Part shown: one piece after another, positions 1 through 6,457 of the stretch
Layout of the letters: each line of letters begins with the position of its first letter
Position numbering within the stretch: position 1 is the first letter of the stretch
Assembly (NCBI GenBank): GCA_902773415.1
Contig: CACYEE010000058.1
Coordinates: 1 to 7,807, forward strand
Origin: an uncultured Actinomyces sp.
GTDB lineage: Bacteria > Actinomycetota > Actinomycetes > Actinomycetales > Actinomycetaceae
Direction of reading: 5' to 3'
Length of the DNA stretch: 7,807 nt
Program-made: the position numbers and the translations under genes
Notes under the pieces: generated by a model
What the model saw: the letters and a program-made list of their open reading frames with translations, nothing else
Database searches by the model: none
Told to the model about the DNA's origin: nothing

Positions 1-1976
1 CCGAGAAGGGTCATGCCGGGCTGCTTCCTGTTGAGATACCAGATCCCGCCCGGCGTGGCATGCCCGTCGGTCGGATTGCCGGAAATGATGCCGGATTCCC
101 AGATGATCTCGCCTTTCGCGTCATAATAGCGCGCGTACTGCTCGGTGATGTCCACATCCACGTAGGCCCCCCATTCGGTGGGCGAACCCTCGGGCGCCTG
201 GTCGCCGGCGCAGACCTTTTCGAGTTCGACGTCGCCGGTCTTCTTCTGGTCGATCGCTTCGCGTACCGTCTTTGCCGTGGCGTCGGAGGAAGTCCAGCAT
301 CCGAAGGTGCCGCCGCCGATCGTCACCTGCTTGCCGTCGGGGCGCGTGTAGGAGCGCGTCGTCCCGATGTTCGTCAGCGGGGTGGCGACGTTCGCGGCCC
401 ACGTCGCGATTGCTTCGTCGGAGAGGGCCGGCTGGCGCGCCTCGTTGAAGGAAATCCATTGGGCAACCTTGTCGGAGTTCAAGGTTGCGGCGGGAGCGTC
501 GGGCTTGAGCTTCGAGGTGAGTGCGATGTCGACGCCGAGCATGTCGTTCGCGGCTTTCGCGCCGGAAACGATGTCGTCGTCCTTGGCGTACACCTTGGGT
601 TTGATGACCGCGTTCTCGCCTACCGCGCATTCGTTTTCGCGTGAAAGCATGCAGGCGGAGACGGCTTCGAGCACTTTCGATTCCTCGATCTGGTCGCCGT
701 AGGTTTCCGGCACGACCTCGAAGGCGTGAGAGGCTTGGGAGTATTCGATGCGCGCGTCTTCGCTCGGGGTGCGGGTCGCGTTCAAGTTCTGGATCTGGCC
801 GGAAATGTAGGTGGCGAGGGCGCTGTCGTCCAGGGTGACGCCGAAGGTGTCGGCGAGGCTGTGGTCGGCGAAGTATTCGACGGGCCAGGCCCACGGGTTC
901 ATGTCGTCGCGCGCCTTGTCGACGACGCCGTCGACGTTGACCTGCATTCCCGATTCGGCGGGCGTGACGCGGAAGTCGATGCCTTGCCCGGACACGGCGA
1001 GCGTGTAGTCCTTTTCGGATTCGCGCAGCATCGAGGCGGCGTCGGCGTAGGTTCTGTTGGAGACATCGACCGTGCCGAAGGTCGTGTTCGGAAAGAACTG
1101 GTTGGAATAGGTGTAGACACCGTAGCCGTATCCGCCCGCCAGGAGGATCACGGCGACGCCGGCGGCGGCGAAGGCCGCCTTGCGGCCTCTGGTGTTCCGT
1201 TTGGCGCGGGCTTCGGCCTTCGCAAGGGCCTTCTCGGCTTTTGCGCGCTCTTTCGCCCGGCGTTTCGCCTCGCGTTCGGAGGCCTTCGCGTCGGTCTTGT
1301 CGCCGCCCGCGCCGCCTTCGGTGCGGGGCGACGCGAAGTGCCCATCCCCGGGATTGCGCGACGCAGGCTGCGCCCCGTCCGCCGTCGCGCTGTCCGCCGT
1401 CGCCCCGCCTGCCGCAGCAGCAACGGGCGCGACGGGCGAGAGACTGGCCGTATCGGCAATATCGTCGATCCCGTCCCACGTGTCGAAGGCGCTCGCCGAA
1501 CCGACAGCGCCCGTCGCCGCCGACTGGAAGAGCGCCACCGGCTTCGCCCACATCCGCCCGGTTGCCGCAGGCGACGCTTCGGCCCTGGCGCGGGCCTTCT
1601 CGGCCTTCGCGTCGGCCTTGCCGGCGTCCTTTTCGCTGCCCGAACCGTCTTCGGAGCGGGGCGACGCCGACTTCGCGTCCCGGGGACTTCGCGACGCTGG
1701 CTGCGGCACCTCCGCCGTCGCCCTGCCTGCGGCCGCACCGTCCGCCGCAGCCGCAACAGGCACGGCAAGCACGGCCATATCGGCAACTCCCCCGGCTTCG
1801 TCCCACGTGTCGAAGGCGCTCGCCGAACCGCCGGCCGTCGCCTCGGACCGGAAGAGAGACACCGGCACCGACCACAACTGTCCGGTTGCCCCAGGCGACG
1901 CCCCGGACTGCGAGGCACCGGCGTTGCCTCGCGTGGAGGCCACCTCCCCGGCGGACTTCGCGGGCTTCCTCAACAT
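1..1976 (-). CDS. L,D-transpeptidase with VanW-type peptidoglycan-binding region (C-terminus off the left edge)
   Basis: Partial gene, 658 codons visible. Family role: a YkuD-fold L,D-transpeptidase makes 3-3 peptidoglycan cross-links outside the membrane. Seen: residues 1-267 form a hydrophilic, Ala/Ser/Lys-rich tail with a duplicated block and a basic Lys/Ala/Arg stretch (230-262). One membrane segment follows (about 268-290, FAAAGVAVILLAGGYGYGVY), giving a cytoplasmic N-terminus. A long extracytoplasmic region (about 295-600) resembles the PG_binding_4/VanW-associated domain that often precedes YkuD. From about 604 the YkuD domain starts (YVDVDITEQYARYY, then SGNPTDGHATPGG), a recognisable family opening. 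The catalytic His and SHGC-type Cys motif would lie outside the window, so activity cannot be judged. The ATG at 1976 is chosen because AAAGGAAG sits about 6 bases upstream. Four extracytoplasmic cysteines (442, 450, 560, 589) could form disulfides. The gene diverges from the ThrE gene. The family call is firm; the exact role is inferred. Confidence 0.9.
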   Translation of the reverse strand, partial: MLRKPAKSAGEVASTRGNAGASQSGASPGATGQLWSVPVSLFRSEATAGGSASAFDTWDEAGGVADMAVLAVPVAAAADGAAAGRATAEVPQPASRSPRDAKSASPRSEDGSGSEKDAGKADAKAEKARARAEASPAATGRMWAKPVALFQSAATGAVGSASAFDTWDGIDDIADTASLSPVAPVAAAAGGATADSATADGAQPASRNPGDGHFASPRTEGGAGGDKTDAKASEREAKRRAKERAKAEKALAKAEARAKRNTRGRKAAFAAAGVAVILLAGGYGYGVYTYSNQFFPNTTFGTVDVSNRTYADAASMLRESEKDYTLAVSGQGIDFRVTPAESGMQVNVDGVVDKARDDMNPWAWPVEYFADHSLADTFGVTLDDSALATYISGQIQNLNATRTPSEDARIEYSQASHAFEVVPETYGDQIEESKVLEAVSACMLSRENECAVGENAVIKPKVYAKDDDIVSGAKAANDMLGVDIALTSKLKPDAPAATLNSDKVAQWISFNEARQPALSDEAIATWAANVATPLTNIGTTRSYTRPDGKQVTIGGGTFGCWTSSDATAKTVREAIDQKKTGDVELEKVCAGDQAPEGSPTEWGAYVDVDITEQYARYYDAKGEIIWESGIISGNPTDGHATPGGIWYLNRKQPGMTLL
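1212..1901 (-). repeat. Two tandem ~108-codon repeats in the transpeptidase's cytoplasmic tail
   Basis: Two in-frame degenerate copies lie within the transpeptidase gene. Copy A is residues about 26-133 (1578-1901) and copy B is residues about 134-255 (1212-1577). Both begin ASPxATGxxWxxPVxLFxS, share SASAFDTWD, pass through an Ala/Thr-rich stretch and a PASRxPxD...ASPR segment, and end in Asp/Lys/Ala/Glu-rich sequence. The period is 324-327 bases, i.e. one codon of slippage. At DNA level the FDTWD part is a 32-base exact match (1472-1503 equals 1799-1830), which points to a fairly recent duplication or to selection on this core. Function unknown; the tail is predicted to be disordered and cytoplasmic. 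Confidence 0.85.
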
Positions 1977-2130
1977 CCACCACTTCCTTTGACTTCCTCG
2001 GCATTCCGCACGACAGTCTAGCAATCCGCCATTTCCGAAAAGAACACATTGCCTTTCACGGCGGTGTCTGTTTGCTCTCTTAGGGAGTGCCGGGCTTGGC
2101 CTGCGGCGGCGGCAGTGCCAAGCTGAAAGC
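1977..2130. promoter_or_regulatory. Divergent intergenic region between the transpeptidase and ThrE genes
   Basis: This 154-base gap must hold promoters for both genes, but neither is clear. For the transpeptidase (minus strand) a TAGACT hexamer at 2015-2020 is the best -10 candidate. Only a poor T-rich -35 (around 2039-2044) lies at about 18 bases spacing. On the plus strand TTGACT (1989-1994) and TTGCCT (2049-2054) look like -35 boxes but have no good -10 partner. The transpeptidase ribosome binding site (AAAGGAAG) sits just upstream of its ATG. The strongest structure here is the hairpin at 2094-2123, listed separately. Confidence 0.3.
2094..2123 (+). promoter_or_regulatory. Leader hairpin immediately upstream of the ThrE start
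   Basis: GCTTGGCCTGC (2094-2104) pairs with GCAG-T-GCCAAGC (2112-2123), giving 11 base pairs with one bulged T at 2116 and a GGCGGCG loop (2105-2111). The structure ends 7 bases before the GTG start at 2131, so in an mRNA it would crowd the ribosome binding site. No T-run follows on either strand, so it is not an ordinary terminator. A role in limiting or controlling translation is inference. Confidence 0.5.
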
Positions 2131-3642
2131 GTGGATAGCTACGACAAGTATCAGGCACGCCGAACCGAACTGTACCAGAGGAACCTCAAGCAGTTTCATT
2201 CGCATTCGGTACCCCTCGACATGCGCGACATCAAGGAGGAGCTGGGCATCCCGGTCTCGCAATGCTCGCTCAATTCGAAGGTTTCGGTGCTCCTGCGAAT
2301 CGGCATGCTCGACCTCGCTTCGGGCACGAGCGCCTTCCGTGTCGAGGAGATGATGGAGAAGGTCGGGGCGGCAATGGGGATTTACGTGCGCGCCTCGGTC
2401 ACGCTCACCTCGATCGAGGCGTCCTTCTCCGACGGGATGTCGCGCTCTACGGAAGTCATCGACGTTCCGTCCGTCGGCGTGAATACCGAACGGATCTGGT
2501 TCATGGAGCATTTTTGCGACTGGCTTGTCCATTCGATGGGCAAGGAACCCGTGTACCACAAGAAGAACACGACGGTCTCCCACCAGCTCGTCGCCGACCT
2601 TCCCACCGCGCCCGGAAAGCTCGGGCAGGCCCCGCGCATCGAGCCGGGGGCGGAGCCTACCCTCATGCAGGTGCATGGAAAGCTGAACTCGATCGAGTAC
2701 CACAAGAAGCATTACGGAATCTGGATGACGGCCCTCGCCACGGCGATTGCGTGCGCAGCCTTCGCCTTCCTGATAGGGGGCGGAATGTACGACGTCGTAG
2801 CCGCGTTTATCGGGAGCGGAATCGGCCAGTTCCTGCGCTCGAAGCTGCTGGGCCGTTTCGTCAACCAGTTCTTCGTGACGGGCCTCGCGGCGGGGCTTGC
2901 GGGCTTCGTCGCAATCGGGGTTCTTCGGCTTATCGGCCTCGCCGACCCTGCGGCCCTCGACCACGATGCGGCCTACATCGGGGCCATGCTTTTCGTCGTC
3001 CCGGGTTTCCCGCTCATTACCGGAGCCCTGGACATCGTCAAGCTCGATCTTCTCTCGGGCCTGCAACGCCTGACCTATGTCGGGGCGATCATGCTTGCGG
3101 CGACGCTGGCGGCCTGGGGCATTGCGCAGGCAATCGACCTGCGCCCTGACGGCTTCGAGGCGCCGACGATGGCGCCGTGGCTTCTGACGCTCTTGCGGCT
3201 GGCAGCGTCGTTTGCCGGCGTGTGGGGCTTCTCGATTCTCTTCAACTCTCCGGGCCGAATGGCACTGACAGCGGGAATCATCGGTGCGGTGGCGAATACG
3301 GCCCGGCTCTCCCTCGGGGATTTTGCCGGGCTCGGCCCGGAGGCGTCGACGCTGATCGGCGCGATAATCGCGGGCGCGCTTGCCGGATACTGGAAGCTCA
3401 TCACCCGCCGCCATCTCATGCACCGAGGCACGAGCTATCCGCGGGTGTGCCTGACGGTTCCGTCGATTGTCGTCATGGTTCCCGGCCTGTACCTGTACCA
3501 GGCCGTGTTCTATCTCGGCAACGTCGAGGTGGTTCCTGCGCTCGAGTGGGGGTTCCGTGCGCTCATGATCATCATCATGCTGCCGGTGGGCATTGCGACG
3601 TGGCGCGTCGTTTCCGACCGAAAGTGGCGCTACCACGTGTAG
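2131..3642 (+). CDS. Threonine/serine exporter family protein (ThrE type)
   Basis: 503-residue membrane protein, near the length of characterised two-domain ThrE exporters. The family exports threonine and serine using the membrane potential. Seen: a hydrophilic N-terminal part (1-195) containing LRIGMLDLASGTSAFRVEEM (55-74), which matches the family's conserved opening block with its S/G-rich turn and R-V-E-E motif. About ten membrane segments then run from 197 to 492. VPGFPLITGALDIVKLD (290-306) is the PG-P-L-x-x-G-x-x-D signature ending the first domain (ThrE/DUF1212). The second domain (about 350-492) carries the matching VPSIVVMVPGLYLYQAVF (443-460). Both halves, separate genes in many bacteria, are fused here. 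The start is GTG at 2131 with only a weak GAAAG in front. No better in-frame start is visible upstream; ATG 2221 would drop 30 residues and lacks a Shine-Dalgarno. The substrate is inferred from family. Confidence 0.9.
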   Translation: MDSYDKYQARRTELYQRNLKQFHSHSVPLDMRDIKEELGIPVSQCSLNSKVSVLLRIGMLDLASGTSAFRVEEMMEKVGAAMGIYVRASVTLTSIEASFSDGMSRSTEVIDVPSVGVNTERIWFMEHFCDWLVHSMGKEPVYHKKNTTVSHQLVADLPTAPGKLGQAPRIEPGAEPTLMQVHGKLNSIEYHKKHYGIWMTALATAIACAAFAFLIGGGMYDVVAAFIGSGIGQFLRSKLLGRFVNQFFVTGLAAGLAGFVAIGVLRLIGLADPAALDHDAAYIGAMLFVVPGFPLITGALDIVKLDLLSGLQRLTYVGAIMLAATLAAWGIAQAIDLRPDGFEAPTMAPWLLTLLRLAASFAGVWGFSILFNSPGRMALTAGIIGAVANTARLSLGDFAGLGPEASTLIGAIIAGALAGYWKLITRRHLMHRGTSYPRVCLTVPSIVVMVPGLYLYQAVFYLGNVEVVPALEWGFRALMIIIMLPVGIATWRVVSDRKWRYHV

Positions 3643-3653
3643 GGCCCGCCCCC

Positions 3654-3682
3654 GTATCAAAGGGGTCAGACCCCTTTGATAC
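3654..3682. repeat. Palindromic hairpin repeat, GGGG-TCAGA-CCCC core (REP-like)
   Basis: A 29-base near-perfect palindrome between the ThrE stop (3642) and the permease start (3721). GTATCAAAGGGG (3654-3665) pairs with CCCCTTTGATAC (3671-3682) around TCAGA; as DNA the symmetry extends to 14 bases either side of A3668. No T-run follows, so intrinsic termination is doubtful. It shares the GGGG-N5-CCCC core with elements at 4483-4550 and 6594-6630. Confidence 0.8.
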
Positions 3683-3720
3683 GCTGCCAAAGAAAAGGGG
3701 GCAACACGGGAAAGGAACCT

Positions 3721-4482
3721 TTGGGCCGCGCCGCCGTCGCCGGCGTCCTCGCAGTCGGCGCGCTCGCGGGACTCATGAGCGGCCTGTTCGGAGTCGGCGG
3801 CGGCCTCGTCGTCGTCCCGATCCTCGCATGGGCGGGGCTGCCCCAGCGCGAGGCAGCCGCCACGTCGATGGCTGCCATCATCCCGATCTCCCTCGTCTCG
3901 GTAGCCTCCTACGCGCTCGGTGCCAACATCGACTGGATTGCGGGCCTCCTTCTCGCGCTCGGGTTCGCCGGCGGCGCCCAAATCGGCTCCCGCCTGCTGA
4001 CCCGCCTGCCCGAAAGGTTCCTGCGCTGGTTCTTCGTCGCCTTCACCGTCGCGATCATCGCCTCCCAGCTCGCCTCGATTCCCTCGCGCGACGCCGTGAT
4101 TGCGCTCACGCCTCTCAAAGGCGCCGGGCTTGTGGCCGTCGGCGTCGCAGTCGGAGTCCTCGGTACCCTGCTCGGCCTCGGCGGCGGAGCAATGATGGTG
4201 CCGGCGCTGTCGATCGTTTTCGGGGCTTCCGATCTCGTCGCGCGCGGCACCTCCCTGCTCGCCATGTTCCCCGGCGCAATCTCCGCAACGATCCCCAACG
4301 CGCGCCGCGGGCTTGTCGACCTTCGCACCGGCCTCGCAATCGGGCTGGCCGCATGCCTGTTCACTCCCGTCGGCAACCTCGCCGCCACCCGGCTCTCCCC
4401 CGCCGCGAACACGTATCTTTTCGCCGGATACCTCGCAGTCATCCTTGCGATGTCGATTCGCTCCGCCCTCAAGGCGAAGTAG
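3721..4482 (+). CDS. TauE/SafE-family membrane permease (sulfite/anion exporter type)
   Basis: 253 residues, the usual size for the family, with about eight membrane segments in two related halves. The diagnostic repeated motif is clear: SGLFGVGGGLVVVPIL near 20-35 with a T-S at 48-49, and again GTLLGLGGGAMMVPALSI at 148-165 with RGTSLL at 175-180. Family members move sulfite, sulfoacetate, taurine-related or other small anions; the substrate here cannot be read from sequence. The start is TTG 3721, because AAAGGA (3711-3716) lies 4 bases upstream and the protein then begins directly with membrane segment 1. An in-frame TTG at 3676 lies inside the palindrome and has no binding site. ATG 3775 would remove the first segment. 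It lies 78 bases behind the ThrE gene on the same strand, so co-transcription is possible. It converges on the antiporter gene. Confidence 0.9.
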   Translation: MGRAAVAGVLAVGALAGLMSGLFGVGGGLVVVPILAWAGLPQREAAATSMAAIIPISLVSVASYALGANIDWIAGLLLALGFAGGAQIGSRLLTRLPERFLRWFFVAFTVAIIASQLASIPSRDAVIALTPLKGAGLVAVGVAVGVLGTLLGLGGGAMMVPALSIVFGASDLVARGTSLLAMFPGAISATIPNARRGLVDLRTGLAIGLAACLFTPVGNLAATRLSPAANTYLFAGYLAVILAMSIRSALKAK

Positions 4483-4550
4483 CCTCCCGTTTGGGGACGG
4501 GCCCCGAACGGGAGATTCCTCCGAATTGGGGCCCGTCCCCAAACGGGAGG
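4483..4550. repeat. Paired inverted hairpin repeats between convergent genes (BIME-like)
   Basis: Starting at the base after the permease stop, 4483-4505 is the exact reverse complement of 4528-4550: a 23-base perfect inverted repeat around 22 bases. Each arm also folds alone. The left unit, CTCCCGTTTGGGG (4484-4496), pairs with CCCCGAACGGGAG (4502-4514), 13 pairs with one G-T, loop ACGGG. The right unit spans 4518-4550 with core GGGG-CCCGT-CCCC and a 3-base internal mismatch. Two inverted units side by side is the arrangement seen in REP/BIME elements. The position between two convergent stops (4482 and 4566) would also suit bidirectional termination or RNA end protection, although no T-run follows. 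Confidence 0.85.
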
Positions 4551-4565
4551 AAAAGTCCCGAAAAC

Positions 4566-6149
4566 CTAGGCCGCAGCCTCCAGCGCGGCACGTTCGGCCA
4601 GGTACTTCGCCCCCACCGTCGAACGCAGCACGAACAGCGCGCCAACCGTCGCCACGACGCCGACCGGAAGCACGATAAGCCAGTTCTGGATGAAGCCGGC
4701 AAACACGAAAGCCACGAAGGAGATGCCCGCCACGGTCAGCACGTAGGGGATCTGCGTGGACACGTGGGTCACGTGGTTCACGTTCGCGCCGGCCGACGCC
4801 ATGATCGTCGTGTCGGAAATCGGAGACACGTGATCGCCCGCGACGGCGCCTGCGAGCACGGCGGAAATGCCGATGGTCAGCAGCGTCGGATCGTTGGCGA
4901 AAATCGGCAGCACGATCGGGATGAGGATGCCGAAGGTGCCCCACGAGGTGCCGGTGGCGAAGGCGAGGCCGAGGGCGACGAGGAAGATGATGGCAGGAAG
5001 CATCTTGAACAGGCCCGACGCGGCACCTTCCATGAGGCCGGCGACGAACACGTCCGCACCGAGGGCGGAGGTGGAGAGCTTGAGGGTGAGGGCGAAGGTG
5101 AGGATGAGAAGTGCCGGAACCATCGCGCGGAAGCCCGCAACGAAGGAATCGGTGGCCTGCTCGAAGGTGACGACGCGGCGCGCGAGCAGGTAGGCGAAGC
5201 TCAGCAGCAGGGCCACGATGGCACCCCACGGCAGGCCGACGGAAGCATCGGTATCGCCGAAGGCCCCGGTAAAGGAGCGATAGCCGTCGGCCTCGGAATC
5301 CCAGAATCCGCCCACGTACATCATGCCGAGCACGGAAAAGACGATGAGGAGGAGCACGGGAACGAGCATGTCCCACATGTTGGCGCGCGGCTGGTCGACG
5401 ACGGTCTCGTTGCCGAGGGAGCCGAGTTCCCCGGTCCGGCAGGCCTCAAGCTCGGCCTTCGCCATCGGGCCGTAGTCGAAGCCGAGGACGGCGATGCCGA
5501 TGACGAAGACGATGGTGAACAGCGAATAGAAGTTGTAGGGAATCGCCTGGACGAAGAGCTGGATGCCGGTGACGCCCGAATCGAGGTCGGCCGCCGTGGC
5601 GGACACGGCTGCGGCCCACGAGGAGATCGGGGCGATCATGCAGATCGGGGCGGCAGTGGCGTCGATGATGTAGGACAGCTTGGCGCGCGAGATCTTCTGC
5701 GAATCGGTGACGGGCCGCATGACGGCGCCGACGGTGAGGCAGTTGAAGTAGTCGTCGACGAAAATGAGGATTCCGAGGACGAAGGTGGCGAGCATGGCAC
5801 CGATTCGGGTCTTGATGTGGGAAGCGGCCCAACGGCCGAAGGCGGCCGAACCGCCGGCGGCGTTGATGAGGGCGACCATGATGCCGAGCATGACCAGGAA
5901 GATGAAGATGCCCGCGTTCCACGGGTCGGAAATGGCGTGGATGAAGCCGACGGGGGTGGCGTCGTCCCCGTCGCCGATGTCGTTGACGATGAGGTTGTTG
6001 AGGGTTTCGATGGGGTTGAAGCCTGCGATGAGCAGCGCGCCGACGAGAATGCCGACGAAAAGCGAACTGTAGGCTTCCTTGGTGATGAGCGCCAGGACAA
6101 TGGCGACGACGGGCGGCACGAGCGCCCAGAAAGTTCCGTAGAACTCCAT
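4566..6149 (-). CDS. NhaC-family cation-coupled antiporter, probable lysine transporter
   Basis: 527-residue polytopic inner-membrane protein of the NhaC Na+/H+ antiporter family. Conserved blocks: FVDDYFNCLTVGAVMRPVTD (130-149), IDATAAPICMIAPISSWAA (162-180), FATGTSWGTFGILIPIVLPI (397-416) and AGDHVSPISDTTIMAS (437-452), which carry acidic and polar residues typical of the transport core. About 11-13 membrane segments are visible. The start is ATG 6149: AGGAG lies 6 bases upstream. An in-frame ATG at 6173 would place that site inside the coding sequence. The family exchanges Na+ or H+, and some members carry organic substrates such as malate, lactate or amino acids. The lysine riboswitch in its leader strongly suggests a lysine uptake or exchange role; NhaC-type transporters have been reported in lysine-riboswitch regulons. 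The substrate remains an inference, and NhaC-type Na+/H+ antiport is the alternative. Confidence 0.9.
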   Translation of the reverse strand: MEFYGTFWALVPPVVAIVLALITKEAYSSLFVGILVGALLIAGFNPIETLNNLIVNDIGDGDDATPVGFIHAISDPWNAGIFIFLVMLGIMVALINAAGGSAAFGRWAASHIKTRIGAMLATFVLGILIFVDDYFNCLTVGAVMRPVTDSQKISRAKLSYIIDATAAPICMIAPISSWAAAVSATAADLDSGVTGIQLFVQAIPYNFYSLFTIVFVIGIAVLGFDYGPMAKAELEACRTGELGSLGNETVVDQPRANMWDMLVPVLLLIVFSVLGMMYVGGFWDSEADGYRSFTGAFGDTDASVGLPWGAIVALLLSFAYLLARRVVTFEQATDSFVAGFRAMVPALLILTFALTLKLSTSALGADVFVAGLMEGAASGLFKMLPAIIFLVALGLAFATGTSWGTFGILIPIVLPIFANDPTLLTIGISAVLAGAVAGDHVSPISDTTIMASAGANVNHVTHVSTQIPYVLTVAGISFVAFVFAGFIQNWLIVLPVGVVATVGALFVLRSTVGAKYLAERAALEAAA

Positions 6150-6151
6150 AT

Positions 6152-6222
6152 GTATCTCCTGTTTGTAGGCCATGACGCGAATCATGGCCCGGCAAGGAGG
6201 TACGGTTCGCCCTGCCGGCCAT
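6152..6222 (-). promoter_or_regulatory. Riboswitch expression platform controlling the antiporter Shine-Dalgarno
   Basis: Three helices compete here. Helix 1: ATGGCCGGCA (6222-6213) with TGCCGGGCCAT (6194-6184), 10 pairs and one bulge, extendable to include CC of the anti-Shine-Dalgarno. Helix 2: GGCCATGA (6189-6182) with TCATGGCC (6175-6168), 8 perfect pairs, loop TTCGCG. Helix 3: anti-Shine-Dalgarno GTACCTCCT (6203-6195) with AGGAGATAC (6160-6152), 8 of 9 paired, stacked outside helix 2. Helix 1 shares 6218-6222 with aptamer stem P1 and 6184-6189 with helix 2, so they exclude each other. Predicted: lysine-bound P1 blocks helix 1 and helix 3 hides the binding site (OFF); without lysine, helix 1 traps the anti-site (ON). 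No T-run, so control is probably translational. Confidence 0.65.
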
Positions 6223-6409
6223 GATAGCGCTCCGCCGGGCGGCGGTCTGGGCCGCGCATGCCGACGACAGTGTGCAGGATGTTCTCCTGCGCCCCAGGGC
6301 CGGCCGTTTCCCGCACCGTTCCGGCCCTTCGGCGGCACTCCCCTTTCCCTGCCGGGCGTCCGGGCACCCAGGGGGCAGGTACTGATGAAGACCGCGCCTC
6401 TATCATGAC
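6218..6409 (-). ncRNA. Lysine riboswitch aptamer (L box)
   Basis: Recognised by conserved blocks read on the minus strand: GATAGAGGCGCG (6404-6393), AGTA (6383-6380), GGGGAG (6343-6338) leading into GCCGAAG (6333-6327), ACTGTC near the last third, and the closing GGAGCGCTATC ending at 6223. Order and spacing match the classical aptamer of the Bacillus subtilis lysC leader. Base pairing agrees. P1 is GTCATGATAG (6409-6400) with CTATCATGGC (6227-6218), 10 pairs with one G-U. P2 closes with CCTGCC/GGCAGG, P3 with GGGCCGG/CCGGCCC, and P4 with GCAGGA/TCCTGC. It binds L-lysine and here precedes the NhaC-family gene by 68 bases. Confidence 0.92.
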
Positions 6410-6429
6410 GTGTCGATGTAACAGGGACG

Positions 6430-6457
6430 AGTGTAGCCCTTCGCGCCGGAAAGTCGG
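6430..6457 (-). promoter_or_regulatory. Candidate promoter of the riboswitch-antiporter transcript
   Basis: On the minus strand CCGACT (6457-6452) and TACACT (6435-6430) are separated by 16 bases and resemble weak -35 and -10 boxes (3/6 and 4/6 matches to the housekeeping consensus). Transcription would begin around 6423, about 14 bases before aptamer stem P1, which is the distance expected for a riboswitch leader. An imperfect palindrome, AAACGG-TT-CCGTTT (6459-6472), lies just upstream of the -35 and could be an operator, though short palindromes arise by chance. Confidence 0.45.

Noticed and set aside
121..2049. A 642-codon minus-strand frame overlapping the transpeptidase gene
   Set aside because: The overlapping frame that starts at 1976 gives recognisable membrane, peptidoglycan-binding and YkuD sequence; this one is Arg-rich noise.
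1241..2083. A plus-strand 280-codon Arg/Pro-rich frame opposite the transpeptidase tail
   Set aside because: It is antisense to the duplicated tail, and its apparent internal repeats simply mirror that duplication.
3654..3690. The 3654-3682 palindrome as a Rho-independent terminator for ThrE
   Set aside because: It is followed by GCTGCCAAAG rather than a T-run, and it shares a core with other intergenic hairpins, so a repeat element is the better label.
2080..5376. A minus-strand open frame of about 1,098 codons opposite the ThrE and permease genes
   Set aside because: Its translation is Arg/Gly/Pro-rich low complexity with no domain. It lies antisense to two well-conserved membrane proteins, a usual artefact of strong third-position G/C bias.
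6147..6173. ATG at 6173 as the antiporter start, adding eight residues
   Set aside because: It would place the AGGAG site and helix 3 of the switch inside the coding region and has no binding site of its own; 6149 has an ideal one.
3177..6224. A plus-strand open frame of about 1,015 codons opposite the antiporter gene and riboswitch
   Set aside because: It is Glu/Asp/Gly/His-rich with no recognisable fold, and it crosses two gene boundaries and the inverted repeat. It is a shadow of the antiporter gene.
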